A DNA stretch of 64,000 bases from Rhabdornis inornatus (lineage: Eukaryota > Chordata > Aves > Passeriformes > Rhabdornithidae). The stretch spans positions 557,399 through 621,398 of the forward strand of contig VWZS01000833.1 of assembly GCA_013397075.1 (NCBI GenBank). The letters are read 5' to 3'. Within the stretch, counting starts at the first letter, position 1. Each line of letters starts with the position of its first letter. A program made the translations under genes and the position numbers. The notes under the pieces are model-generated. The model did not search any database, was not told the origin of the DNA, and saw only the letters and a program-made list of their open reading frames with translations. Below, in pieces: positions 36,901-46,480 of this stretch.

Positions 36901-39900
36901 TGCAGAGTACCCATTCACCACATCCTGGTATTGTGGTGGGGATGCTGATGCACAGCACAGCCCGCTCCATTCCCCTGTTAAACCTGAGCTCACCAATGGG
37001 AGATGTTTGCCAGCTGCTGGGCTGTGCTGAAATAAGCAGGGCCCTGAAAGCTGCAGAGTAAAGGAGCAGAGGGACTGGATTTAATGGCTGCAACTGAGCA
37101 TTCCAAAGGCCCTGCACAGCTCTGTGGTGCTCTGGCCGGATTCCCATCCATCCTGCTCCTGTGGATGGCATGAATGACGCCTGTTCCCTGGCTCTATGGT
37201 AACAAAACTGCTGAGATTTGGCAGAGCTGGAGGGAAGGAGGGATCCCCCTGCATCCCTGTGCAGTGAGGGACTGCTCTTCCCTTGGAGGCTTTAGAAACT
37301 CTCCAGACAAATGGTGGCTGGGTGAAAAGGGCTGCCAAAAAAATCAGACTCTAAATCTGTTTGACTTTTGCCCTGAGCAGTGCTGGTGTGTTTGCAGGGG
37401 GGAATGGGAGGGGAGTGCTGCTCTCAAGTGTGTGTTCTTGTTCTGCAAAGGTTGCAGGAGCAATCCCTGGAGATTGCACTCTAATGTAGGAAAATAAGTA
37501 CAGCTGGCACAGCAACCACTTAAGCGTCTCTGTTAAGCATTGAGATCTGCATTCAAACAGATGTGATCCTGTGCAATATGAAGGAGAAGTCACAGAAATG
37601 CAGCAAGGGAGTGCTTCCCTTGGAAACAGCCTGTGAAAATACAGGGAAAGATCAGGACCTGGGAATTTTTTTCTCTTCTTTTTCGCTATTGGTTGCAGTG
37701 AACGGATCCCCGGCTACAATAACCATAGAAACATGCGAGGATGCCAGTGATTGGAGCACCAGCATTGGAGGTATGGCTTGGGATCCCGCAGGGCTGGCTG
37801 GGTGGAGGAGATGTGGGGAAAGAGGGAAACAGCAGGATAAGGAGCAGGAAGGACCCTCTTACCAGAACAGCCTTGCACGAGCCTCCACTGGGATTATTCC
37901 TTCGCTGCTCACAGAATAGCACTGTGTTACATCCCACTGGTGTGCAGGCTGGCTGCACAACCTTGGGATGAAGTTGTTTCTAAGCACCAACATATCAAAG
38001 CCAGGGCCAAATGTGGCTCTAGGGGAAAAAATTCTTATCAGAGGGGTCGTGAAATCATTCTCCTTGGTGCTACTGGCTGTAGCAAGGTGTCCTGTTGGTT
38101 TGGGACAGGGGTGGGGAGAGTGTATCCTCCTTTGGGTTCATGCTCTGGGTGGGCTTCGCTCCAGCCCCATGAGCCCAGGGGTCTCTCCCACCCTGGCAGG
38201 ACTGCACCCCTGCAGGGGTGTCCACAGGGAACCCATAGCAGATTACCATTAAACCCTGCTGAGGATTTTGAGGTTCTCCTTTGCTTCCTCTTTCTCCAGA
38301 TGACACCTTTGCTTTTTGGCAAGGTCTGAAGGACAGTGGTCTCCTGGAAGAAGTGATCCATGAGTTCCACCAGGAGCTGGTGGAGACCATGAAGGGCTTG
38401 CAGCAGCGAGCACAGGATCCCCCACTGCAGCTTGGGGGTAAGGACCTGGACATGGGTGGTCAGTCATCTTGAGACAGAGGCTTGTGCAATTTTTTTTTTA
38501 TCCTTAGGGATATCTGGATGGCATGATAGGGACATAACTTATCATGAAAAAAATCTAACTTCTGGCTGATTGGTGAGGCTGCCACTTGGGGATAATTCAG
38601 GTGACCTCAGTTCTCCAGTTCCTTGTGCCTGGAGCTTCCTATTTGCTGGCTCTGGGTCTGGACAAATGCTTGGCTTGGAAACTGAGGTGGAATTGAGGCC
38701 ATTGGAATAGCAATGCAGCAAGCAGCTACTGTGCCAGCAGATTTCTTATCACCCCTGCTAGGCAGGAGAGGACTGTTTACATGCCAGTGATCTCTTGCCC
38801 TTTCTCATGGCTTCCGCCTTCTTGTCTTCCCCAGCCTCTTGCATTACCCTCCCTCAGATTTTGGCTCTCTCAGCTGGACGTGTTTGTTGTCGTGTGGCTT
38901 TTGCCAAACCACAAATAGCTTGCGCAGGGAATTTTGCTTCCTCAAAGATTCTGTGTCTTGTTTTTAAGATGCTGTTTTACTCAACAACATAGTCCAGAAC
39001 TTTGGGATGCTGGATCTGGTCAAGAAGGTCCTGGCCAGCCACAAGTGCCAGATGGATCGCTCGAGGGAGCAGTACACACGGGATTTGGCAGGTATGCCCT
39101 GGACACAACGGTGTGGCACCGGGCATCCTGCCAGTGCCTTTTCTTTTGGGCTGAGAAAGTGGGGCTTGTGTTAAAGCTGGTATTTGTTAAACCAGCCACA
39201 CCAGGCATTGCCACAGGCCTGTGGGAAGCTTATCCAGGATCCAGGCTGAGCCAAACCTCTTCTCTCTCCAGCTCTGGAGCAGCAGTGTGACGAGCACCGC
39301 AAGCGAGCGAAGGAGCTGAAGCACAAATCGCAGCATCTCAACAATGTCCTGATGACCCTCACACCCGTCTCCGTTCCCACGCCTCTGAAACGCCCCAGGC
39401 TGACCAGGGCCACCTCCGGACCAGCTGCCATCACCTCCCAAGTCCTGTCCCAGCCAGCGCAGCTCGCTGTCACCCCTGGCGTGCCAGTGTCCCAGATTGC
39501 CAGTCTCCCTCTCGGCAAAGTGGTCTCGGCTCTCCCTCCTTCGGTGCTGGGGAAGAGCCCAGCCCAGCCCCCTGCTGCAAGCTCCCCAGCCTCCCCTCTG
39601 CTGGGGGGGTACACGGTGCTGGCCTCTGCCGGCTCCACCTTCCCCAGCACGGTGGAAATCCACCCGGACGCTTCCAACCTGACGGTGCTGAGCACGGCTG
39701 CGGTCCAGGACGGCAGCACTGTGGTGAAGGTGGTGAGCCCCTTCCAGCTCCTGACGCTTCCAGGACTTGGCACGACCATCCAGAATGTGACACAAATAGC
39801 TCCCAGTGGGAGCACGGTCGTGACTGTCCCGTCTGGTGCCACCGAGGCTGCCGGGGATGAGCATGCTGCCGCTGCCATCGAGGTGACTGCAGTGGCTGAT

Positions 39901-39918
39901 GAGGCAGAGCAGAAGTGA
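27794..39918 (+). CDS. GMEB2: GMEB2 (glucocorticoid modulatory element-binding protein 2), complete, nine coding exons
   Basis: This is a nuclear SAND-domain transcription factor that heterodimerises with GMEB1, binds the glucocorticoid modulatory element (core CGT-type sites) and tunes glucocorticoid receptor dose response. Coding exons are 27794-27924, 32612-32709, 33431-33558, 34945-35048, 36350-36507, 37699-37770, 38300-38437, 38969-39091 and 39272-39918. All have GT/AG borders and matching phases, giving 1599 nt and 532 residues (human about 530). Visible parts are the acidic/valine-rich N-terminus MATPDVSVHMEEVVVV, an eight-alanine run (57-64), the SAND domain at about 88-165 with the DNA-binding KDWK motif at 140-143, a coiled-coil dimerisation region at about 275-345, and a Ser/Pro/Thr-rich C-terminus with SPASPLLGGYTVLAS. 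It is close to the human protein throughout. A 5' non-coding exon joins at an acceptor ending at 27760. Confidence 0.97.
27925..32611 (+). other. GMEB2: GMEB2 intron 1
   Basis: A 4.7-kb intron with no exon or RNA recognised. It contains a CR1 fragment at 31440-31680. Confidence 0.8.
31440..31680 (+). mobile_element. CR1 LINE fragment, 3' end
   Basis: ttagatttgatattaggaag, ggtgcccagagaagctctgt, caaggccaggttggacaggg, gatagtggaaggtgtccctg and a decayed gtccagtgtttctatgaaa tail. It is close to the copy at 1-128. Confidence 0.87.
32612..32709 (+). CDS. GMEB2: GMEB2 coding exon 2 (alanine run)
   Basis: Residues 44-77, GDINEDTLETEN followed by eight Ala and FTASTDLKEAVL. The acceptor is CTCTTCCCAG and the donor TCTAG/GTAGGT. 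Confidence 0.95.
33431..33558 (+). CDS. GMEB2: GMEB2 coding exon 3 (SAND domain, first half)
   Basis: Residues 77-119 end in EAEIVYPITCGDSKANLIWR and KFVCPGINVKCVQ. The acceptor is GTGAGAAG, a weak polypyrimidine context, but the reading frame and homology fix it. Confidence 0.95.
34251..34305 (+). mobile_element. CR1 LINE 3' tail
   Basis: cggttggactcgaggatctt and gatgctataattctgtgatc match the terminal CR1 sequence. A short remnant in GMEB2 intron 3. Confidence 0.7.
34945..35048 (+). CDS. GMEB2: GMEB2 coding exon 4 (SAND domain, KDWK motif)
   Basis: Residues 120-154, FHDHLISPKEFVHLAGKSTL then KDWKRAIRMNGIMLR. The KDWK loop (140-143) contacts DNA in SAND proteins. Human has YDEHV where this has FHDHL. 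Confidence 0.96.
36350..36507 (+). CDS. GMEB2: GMEB2 coding exon 5
   Basis: Residues 154-207, the end of the SAND module with KIMDSGELDFYQH and the Cys-containing KVCSNTCRSTKIDL segment. The donor is TGATG/GTACGT. Confidence 0.96.
36578..36730 (+). mobile_element. CR1 LINE fragment, 3' end
   Basis: gtccaaggccaggttggaca, ctagtggaaggtgtctctgc and cccttccaacccaaaccatt. It lies in GMEB2 intron 5, 70 bp after the exon 5 donor. Confidence 0.85.
37699..37770 (+). CDS. GMEB2: GMEB2 coding exon 6
   Basis: Residues 207-231, VNGSPATITIETCEDASDWS and TSIG. A short exon of 72 bases whose frame is set by the GGTTGCAG acceptor and the GGAG/GTATGG donor. Confidence 0.94.
38300..38437 (+). CDS. GMEB2: GMEB2 coding exon 7
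   Basis: Residues 231-277, DDTFAFWQGLKDSGLLEEVI onward to QQRAQDPPLQLG. The start of the helical oligomerisation region. Confidence 0.95.
38969..39091 (+). CDS. GMEB2: GMEB2 coding exon 8
   Basis: Residues 277-318, DAVLLNNIVQNFGMLDLVKK then VLASHKCQMDRSREQYTRDLA, a coiled-coil segment. The acceptor is TTGTTTTTAAG. Confidence 0.95.
39272..39918 (+). CDS. GMEB2: GMEB2 coding exon 9 and stop
   Basis: Residues 318-532 carry the end of the coiled coil (EQQCDEHRKRAKELKHKS), the basic KRPRLTRATSGPA patch, and the long Ser/Pro/Thr/Val-rich activation region. It ends at TGA 39916-39918. Long antisense frames over this exon are shadows of its codon bias. Confidence 0.96.
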
Positions 39919-41075
39919 GAGGGGGGACTTGCCTGGAGGGACGCTGGCCGTGCCACTCTGGGGGGAGCTGCCTCTTCTCTGGCTGCGCTGTGGGATGAGA
40001 AGTGGTGTCATGAGGGGCATGGGCTAACAAGACTCAGAGCAGCTCGTGTTGGGAGCAAGGAGATTCAGGGCAGAGGGAAGGAGGGGGGAGGAAGGACGCC
40101 TGGAGAAGGGAAAGGTAGAAATGCCCTGCCTTGTTTGGAGGAGAGAAGAAAAAAAGAGCTTATTTTTTATAAAGCTTTCCTTCCCTGTTCTCTTGGAATA
40201 GCTTTCCTGCTCTGGGTCATCAGCCCAGCCTCGTTAGCAGGCACAGCTGGAGCAGTATCCATCAGGAGGAGTGGACAGGAGCAGGGAGAAGGCCGTAGCA
40301 AAAGGAAGCTACTGAGGGTGTGCAGGGAGCTGGCTGCTCCCCGTCCCTAGGGGCTGCAGTAGTGGAGAGGGATGCCAAGAGCAGTAATTCCATGGATCTG
40401 TACAATCATTGACAGCAGGAAGTGCTCTGGCAGCATGGGCACAGGCCCTGGGAGGTTGGGTTTTGTGTGTGACACTGGCTTTGGATGGCAGAAACAAGTG
40501 GGAGCTGTTGTGACAGTGGGCATGGTGGTTACCCAGGTCTGGGGAAGGAGCAGGAAGAGGTGAACCCAGAGGGGTGAGAAGAGCTGTGACTTCTGAGGAT
40601 TTAGGGTCTTTTTCTAATTTTCTCAAAAAAAAGAAAAAAATCCATTCTTGGGATTTTTTTTAAGCCAACGGCGATTTTTAAGCAAAGCCCTGGTTGGGAA
40701 GCTCGTTCTGCATGGCAGAGCCGTGCTGTGGAGCGTGCAGAGCTGAGCCCTACGGCTGTGCTCCAAGGAGCTCACACTTCCTCACAAGCGGGGACCCTGC
40801 TGTCCCCAGCCCCCAGCATCCTGCAGGAGCCTTGAACCCTGCGGGGTTCAAGCAGCTGTTCTGTAACGGGGTGCTTGACCCCCCAGTTCTCCTTCAGCCA
40901 CCCCACTCGCTGCGACTCTCACCAGGTCCCATCCCAGGGCCTGTGTGTCTCACGCTGTCTCCGGCTGGAAGGAGTCAGGTGCTTGGAGTGTTGGGGTTTC
41001 TCCAAACTTGATCTGGTAACAGCAGCAACGACAGGTCACTTTATTGAGTAATAAATATTTTTTTGAAAGAATGTT
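39919..41075 (+). other. GMEB2: GMEB2 3'UTR
   Basis: Non-coding sequence from the TGA to just past an AATAAA at 41050-41055 and a T-rich stretch. The length, about 1.15 kb, is reasonable for this gene. Confidence 0.7.
41050..41055 (+). terminator. GMEB2: GMEB2 polyadenylation signal
   Basis: AATAAA in ttattgagtaataaatattt, followed by T-rich and TGTTGCTGGTTTATTG-type downstream sequence. It is the first canonical hexamer after the GMEB2 stop codon. Confidence 0.7.
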
Positions 41076-43340
41076 GCTGGTTTATTGTTTATTTTTTCTG
41101 TGTCCAGGTATGACAGCTGGGATTGTGAAATGAGGTTAAGGCAGGACAAGAACACGCTTTATTAAATATAAATGTCCATGTCCTCTGTGTTCCTTCTGGC
41201 CATGGGTATGCAAGGAGCCTGAAATGTGGCTCCAAAGTCTGGTTGTCCATGGTACGGCTGGCACAGCCTGGCTGCACCCAGTGCTGATAATCACTGGTGC
41301 CCAACCTGTGTTTAGAAGAGTTCTGACACGTAATCAGGAAGAAAAGTGATCTATTCTTCTGAAGCGTTAGATTTTGTTTCATTTTGGCCGAGACTCAGCT
41401 GAGGCTGCAGCTGATGAGGAGGAGTCCTGCCTTATCAGAGGTTTTTCCCTCCCAGCTGCCTGCTGCTAAGATATCACCGTCATATCTCTGTACTTGGGAC
41501 AGCAGTAGCATGTCAGACCGAGGACATATAAAGGGTTGTGATCACCCTGAGTTGCCTTTTGCCTCTCCGGCGTGAGCAGCAGTGCTGAGCCACACCTGAG
41601 GTGTGTTTCTAGCCCGAATTCCCCCCTTCCTGTGCTGCAATGGTGAGTGAATGTCCCTCTGCCACACGGGGACACTTTTCTCCAGCAGTGCCAGGGCTGG
41701 AAAGCTGTGGTGTCTTTGCCCAGCCATGGAGAGCTGTGGGTTGAGCATACTACTCCAGCCATCTCTGCTTTGGCCAGACTTGTCTGGGTTATCCAGGGGT
41801 TGTGGGAGAGGGAATGTTCAGGTGGAAAAGGATGGCCTGAGAGACCTCCTGGCTCCTCTTTAAAGGTGTCTGAGAGGTTATACCAGAGCGTGGGCTGGGT
41901 CAGGATTTGTGTCAGCTCTGTGTTGGTGTGGTGCAGCAGTGGGCAGCAAGGGCTGGGGCAGAGCAGAGCAATCACGAAGCAGCAGCTCTTCTCTGGCTCC
42001 GTGCACCTTTACCTGCCCTGTAGACTCCTGATCACCTCACCGGCAAAGCATTCCCAGCGTCGGTGTACTTTACCCTGCAAAGCAGCTCTTCCTTGGGATG
42101 TAAACAGCTCCCCAAGCAATAAAAGCTCAGCCGGCAGATTTGGGCTGGTGCAATTCTTCCCTCCCTTTGCAGCAGCTCTCGGGGCAGCCAGCCAGGGAGG
42201 TGCCGGTGGGGCAGCCCTGCCTCCCTCGAGAGACCGCCCGGGACGTTCAGCGATGCCCCAGTGATGTGCTCCACTCCTGGGGTGGCTGTGCTGCTCCAGC
42301 GGCGCTTCCCCGCCCGGCCGAGGGCAGCTGGGGGCTTGCAGAGTCAGCAGCTCGCGGTAGGATGAGGGCTGAGAAAGAAAAGCAAAGAAGGGAAGTTGTC
42401 TGCAGCGAGATGTATGCGGAGATTATCGGTGTCTGGATGAGTGGCCTTGGGCTGGATGCGACCGTGGGCGACTGGGTAGCATTCCCTGGCCAGGGGGAAG
42501 TCCCGTGTGAGTGTGGCAGCAGATCCTGTTCTTGCAGCCCTGGTTTCAGCAGGGGTGGTGAAGCACTGCTTGTGGAGAGCACATCCTACCTGTGGATCAG
42601 CTCTCCCTTCCCACGGCACAGAGACCTGGGGCTCTGCAGGGGGAGCCCCCAAGCCCTCCCCAGGGGGCTGCACGCCATCCCTGTGGGCTCCCAAGGCTGC
42701 AGTGGGTGTTGTGCACCCCACAGCTGGGACATGGCTGTGGGTCCCAGTGGGTCAATCTGCTCTGTGAGCCTGGGGTCCTTGGGCAGGACTGGGGCTCTCA
42801 GAACCCATTCTACCAGCCTGGTGCTGCTGGCAATGCATTTCTGGGGTCCCTTGGGTGCTCAGGCTGAGATCTGCTCCCCTTTCCTCCCGTGGGGAGCCCA
42901 GGGCTGCTCCGCTCACAGCCGGGTGTAGAGGACTTGCACTCAGAGACAAAATTATGTAAGGGTTGCAGATGACTCATGCCAAGTCCCTGTTTTCCCTGGG
43001 TTATGTGGTGATGGAGACTCAGCCACTTGCATTTTCTCCTCCAGGTATTCCACAGGAGCAGTATTTGGGGGAGAGCAGAGGCTCCCACTTCCCGCGCAGA
43101 GCCTTGCCACGGTCCTGCCTGGCAGCTGCCCGTGGGGTGCCAGGGAGTGGGGGCTGTGAGAAATCACCAATTCCTCACTCTCTGCGTCTCTCTGGGCAGG
43201 TTAGAGCTGTTACGGGGACAGAGCTGCTTCAGCATCCTCGCGGGAAGGCTCTCCCAGCTCCCAGCAACTTTCTCGAACAAGTGGGGGGTGTGCAGCACAC
43301 AAAGGGCAGCGTGTCTGGCGCTGGGGCGGGGAACAGCAGC
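41076..43340. other. GMEB2-HELZ2 spacer, left part
   Basis: No gene recognised. Open frames of up to 262 codons occur but show no family features and overlap on both strands, as expected in GC-rich DNA. Confidence 0.55.
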
Positions 43341-43343
43341 GAT

Positions 43344-43407
43344 GGTTTCCTGGGGAAACCGCTCCGTGACTGTCGGCCGTGTCGCTGCAGGAATGGAAAC
43401 CGAAACT
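43344..43407 (+). promoter_or_regulatory. HELZ2: ISRE and flanking IRF-type palindrome
   Basis: GGAAACCGAAACT at 43395-43407 is a full interferon-stimulated response element (GAAANNGAAA core), the same wording as the classic ISG15 ISRE. Fifty bases upstream, GGTTTCC (43344-43350) and GGAAACC (43354-43360) form an inverted pair around TGG, which may add IRF half sites. HELZ2 is an interferon-induced gene in mammals and is the next gene downstream. The link to HELZ2 is by position. Confidence 0.65.
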
Positions 43408-43552
43408 CGGGGCTTTCGGCTCGGTGTTTGTTTGTCTAAAATCAGCAGATCCTGGTTTTCGACTCTCCCCCGCCCTAGTGCTGTGGATGTGGTGACGCAG
43501 CTTTGCCTCCTCCCTGCTCCAGCAAGTGGCTTCCTGCGCTCTGGCGCCAGCG

Positions 43553-43619
43553 ATGGAGGGACAGCAGAGCCGGCTGTTCCCGGCGCTGCTCCGCTGCTCC
43601 TCGTGTGTTGAGCAGGCCC
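43553..43619 (+). CDS. Candidate alternative first coding exon of HELZ2 (hypothesis)
   Basis: An ATG in GCGATGG context lies 145 bp downstream of the ISRE. It opens MEGQQSRLFPALLRCSSC followed by VEQA and then a donor, CCC/GTAAGC, at 43619/43620. Read straight through, the frame stops after 29 codons at 43638-43640. Joined to an acceptor at 51018-51019 (pyrimidine-rich, CACCTTCTAAG) it would enter the HELZ2 frame and add a Cys-containing N-terminus. Joined to the acceptor at 50920-50921 it would instead give a 35-codon upstream frame. The protein is not recognised and there is no transcript evidence. Confidence 0.3.
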
Positions 43620-43640
43620 GTAAGCTTTATAAAATACAGT

Positions 43641-45400
43641 GAAAGTTGTTTGCTTTTAGAGCCGGAGGGAAAATATCCCACCTGTAAAACCAATGAAACC
43701 TCCAGATATCCCACCTGTAAAGCCAGAGTGAAGCCTCAGTGCCAAGACTGCTTCACCTGGGTAACTGGGCACTGCCCGTCCTGGCTCGGGCACCTCAGGG
43801 GAGTGGTGCCAGGTATTTTGCTTGTTTTTCACTGCTGTCTGATGGTGTCACAGAAACCTCTGATGTGGTTTAGAGTCAGGGCTGCAGAGAGGATGATTCC
43901 TGCCCCAGGCAGTAGCAAATGGGGATGGACTCTGATACCAGGGCTGGGCTTTGCTTGGTCTCTCCTTCCCAGGCAGGTATTGGGCCCTGGTACTGCACAA
44001 ACCATAACAGTTCCCATGGCAGCTGCAAGGACAAATCTGGGAAGCCCTTTCCTGGATGGGAACACTGAGCTTGGGGGCTTCACGGGGTCAGATCCTGCTG
44101 TGAGGCTGAGTCACCCACTGCTCCTTGCTGACAGAGCACGGAGTGCAGCAGAGCCTGGTAGCCATGGCCAGGTGCAGGTGGCCATCATGCCACAGGTCCA
44201 GCAATGGCCAGGGTGTTGTTGCACAGACCTGGTGGCTTTGCTGCCCAGGAATGCCTGGTTTCCACAGCCACCCAGTGCTCTGCTGGGAACAATCCAGTGC
44301 CCACTGCTCCAGTGGGGTCCATTCAGCACCCACAGGCCTGAGCTGGCCCACTCCTCTTCTTGGTGGGAAAATCCTTTTCTTGGCTCCCCAGGGTGCTACT
44401 GGGTGGGAGGCAGGTGAAAGTTCCCTCTGGGGCACTCAGCAGCTCTGACTGCACAAAGCAGGAAGGTCAGAAACATCGTTTCTCTTCCTCCTTCCACTGT
44501 GTTGACAAACGTGCCAGAAACCGGTCTCTGCCCCTCCTTCCTCCCTACTCCAGTGTCGGCGTGCCCCACAGGGTGGCTCTGTGTTTCCTCCTCCCATTTG
44601 CTTTGAGGAAAAACTTTTCTTTTGTTGCTAAGGCTGGCTTTGCATTGAGGCGCACCACCAAGCACAACGCGCCCATCCATCGATGGAAGGATTGAACAGC
44701 GTCCCTGTCAGCAGCGACATTTTGCCTCTGGTGCCTGCGATTTTTTACAGCACTTGTAGCTGGAGGTGTGTTATTTCTCCCTAGTTGTTTCTAGGGCTTG
44801 CAGCTGGCTTCTGGCATGAAGATAATTCCATTAAGTCGGAATGCTGGGGCTTGACCGCAGTGTTGGGCACAGCCTCTGCTTTACAGGTCAGGACTTTCTG
44901 AAGTTTTGTGTATTGTAAGAGGTGAGATGCGGCTGCTGTTGTGCGTTCCTGGGGCTGGGGCTGTTAGAGGAGCTTCCTGCGACTTTGCTTGGGTGCGTGT
45001 GTTTTGGGGTCATATCGGATTGAAAGGTTTGTTGGTTCTGTATGCATTATCCGCAAATTTGCCCGATCACCAAACGGCACAGAGGGAGGGCACTGCCTAG
45101 TGCTGGGATGAGGTGCTAAGCTGTTGTGGGATGGGTTTGGTGAGGTGCAAAGAGGCTGAGAAGGAGCTCCACAGCCCGGGTGCTGAGGAATGCCCCACTG
45201 CTCGGGCGCTGAGCATCAGCTGATGGTGCTGGTGCGGTAACGCGTGCCCACAAACTCGAGTGCGGGCTCTTGCCCCCCGGCTATCGGTGCTGCCCCACAA
45301 AACACGACGCAAATGAGCCTCGGCTGCTTCCGGGGGTGGATGTGGGGTTTGAGTTTGTTTTTGGCTCGAGGCTGAGCTCTGCAGCGGGTGCATCGCGCCG
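43641..45400. other. Spacer between the two candidate HELZ2 promoters
   Basis: If either candidate 5' exon is real, this is HELZ2 intron or upstream sequence. No gene, RNA or CR1 copy was recognised. Confidence 0.5.
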
Positions 45401-45403
45401 GGA

Positions 45404-45428
45404 GGAAAACCGAACAGAAAACGAAAGT
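45404..45428 (+). promoter_or_regulatory. HELZ2: Second ISRE / IRF-element cluster
   Basis: GAAAACGAAAGT at 45417-45428 fits the GAAANNGAAA core. GAAAACCGAAC lies directly before it at 45404-45414, giving four closely spaced GAA(A) blocks in the same orientation. It lies about 600 bp upstream of the GC boxes of the CpG island. Confidence 0.55.
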
Positions 45429-45579
45429 GGTGATGAACAGAAAGGAGGGCAGTGCTCTGCTCCCCATCCCTGCCACTCCGAGCCCCGTTAAAAAGGAGGC
45501 TGCCGGGGGGGCCGAGCTGAGTACCGGAGCTGCCGCTCAATATTCACTTAAAACTCCGGTGCCACCGCTCCCAGCTCTG

Positions 45580-46480
45580 GACCGAATCTGAGCGCGAGGA
45601 ATCCCGACCTGCTGCGGGTGAGAGGCGCCCCGGGGAGCGGCCCCTCTGCACTTGGGGGGGACAGGACTCGACCCCGATGCGTGGGGATGCGGGGGTGGGA
45701 CGGGACTGGGGTGTGAGTCTGGTACCCCTAGGACCGCCCGTCCTGTTCGCTACACGATGCGGGTGCTGCTGTCCCGCCGGTGCCGCTACCGGTACCGGTA
45801 CCGGCTCCTGCTGCGCTGGATGCCGGTGCTCGCTCCCCTTGGTGCCCCTCCCCCTTGGTGCCTGTCCCGCCCTGTTCGCTGCCTGTCCCTCTTGTCTGGT
45901 GCCGGCTCCCCCATCCTGGTGGCCGTCCTGGTGCCGGCTGGGGCTCCCGTTGGTGCCGGTACCGATCCCCCCCGTTTGATGCCCGTACCGGCTCCCGCTC
46001 CCCTCCGGTGCCGGCGGGCGGGGCGGGGCGGGGCCGCCGTGATGCAATTTCCGCGAAGTCCGGCCCCGGTTTGAATGCAGGGAGGCCCGAGAAGAGAAAC
46101 TGCCGCCGGCAGCGAGTCCCCGGGTCCCCGCGGGTCCCCCATCCCGGCGGCGGCGGCGGTGAGAGCGGCGGGGGCGTTCCGGGTGTGGGGGAGCTCCGGG
46201 GATGGGCGGTCAGCGGAGCGCCCTGCGGGGCTGCAGGACCGAGGGTGCCCCCGGTAGCCCCGCAGCGAGCCCTGGGGTGCTGCAGGGCGTGCGGGATGCT
46301 GCAGGGCGTGCGGGGTGCGCATCCCGCTCAGCCCCCGCCCCAGCTCGCAGCGTCCCTGCCTGGGCTGGGATGCGTTCGGGAGAGGAGGGTCATAGCCAGG
46401 GTGCAGGTTTCGAGGTGCAAAGTCCTGTTTGGAGGGTGGAGAGAACCCCGGGGGTGCACAGTGCTGCCTTCGGTGAGCGA
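45580..46480 (+). promoter_or_regulatory. HELZ2: CpG island with candidate HELZ2 5' non-coding exon
   Basis: Extremely GC-rich sequence with three overlapping GC boxes (GGGCGGGGCGG) at 46012-46034, TGATGCAAT (a C/EBP-ATF response element) at 46040-46048, and five CGG repeats at 46145-46159 that overlap a strong donor, GGCG/GTGAGAG, with the exon end at 46158. This is the layout of a CpG-island promoter with a short first exon pointing toward HELZ2. It could instead serve a non-coding transcript. Confidence 0.5.

Noticed and set aside
39171..40030. Minus-strand frames of 186-277 codons over GMEB2 exon 9
   Set aside because: They are antisense shadows of a GC-rich coding exon; the sense strand is a clear GMEB2 match.
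42140..42928. Plus-strand frame of 262 codons
   Set aside because: Low-complexity composition, no homologue recalled, and overlapping frames of similar quality on the other strand.
43503..44417. Plus-strand frame of 304 codons overlapping the candidate HELZ2 5' exon
   Set aside because: It is in a different frame from the candidate exon, ignores the GTAAGC donor, and shows no recognisable domain.
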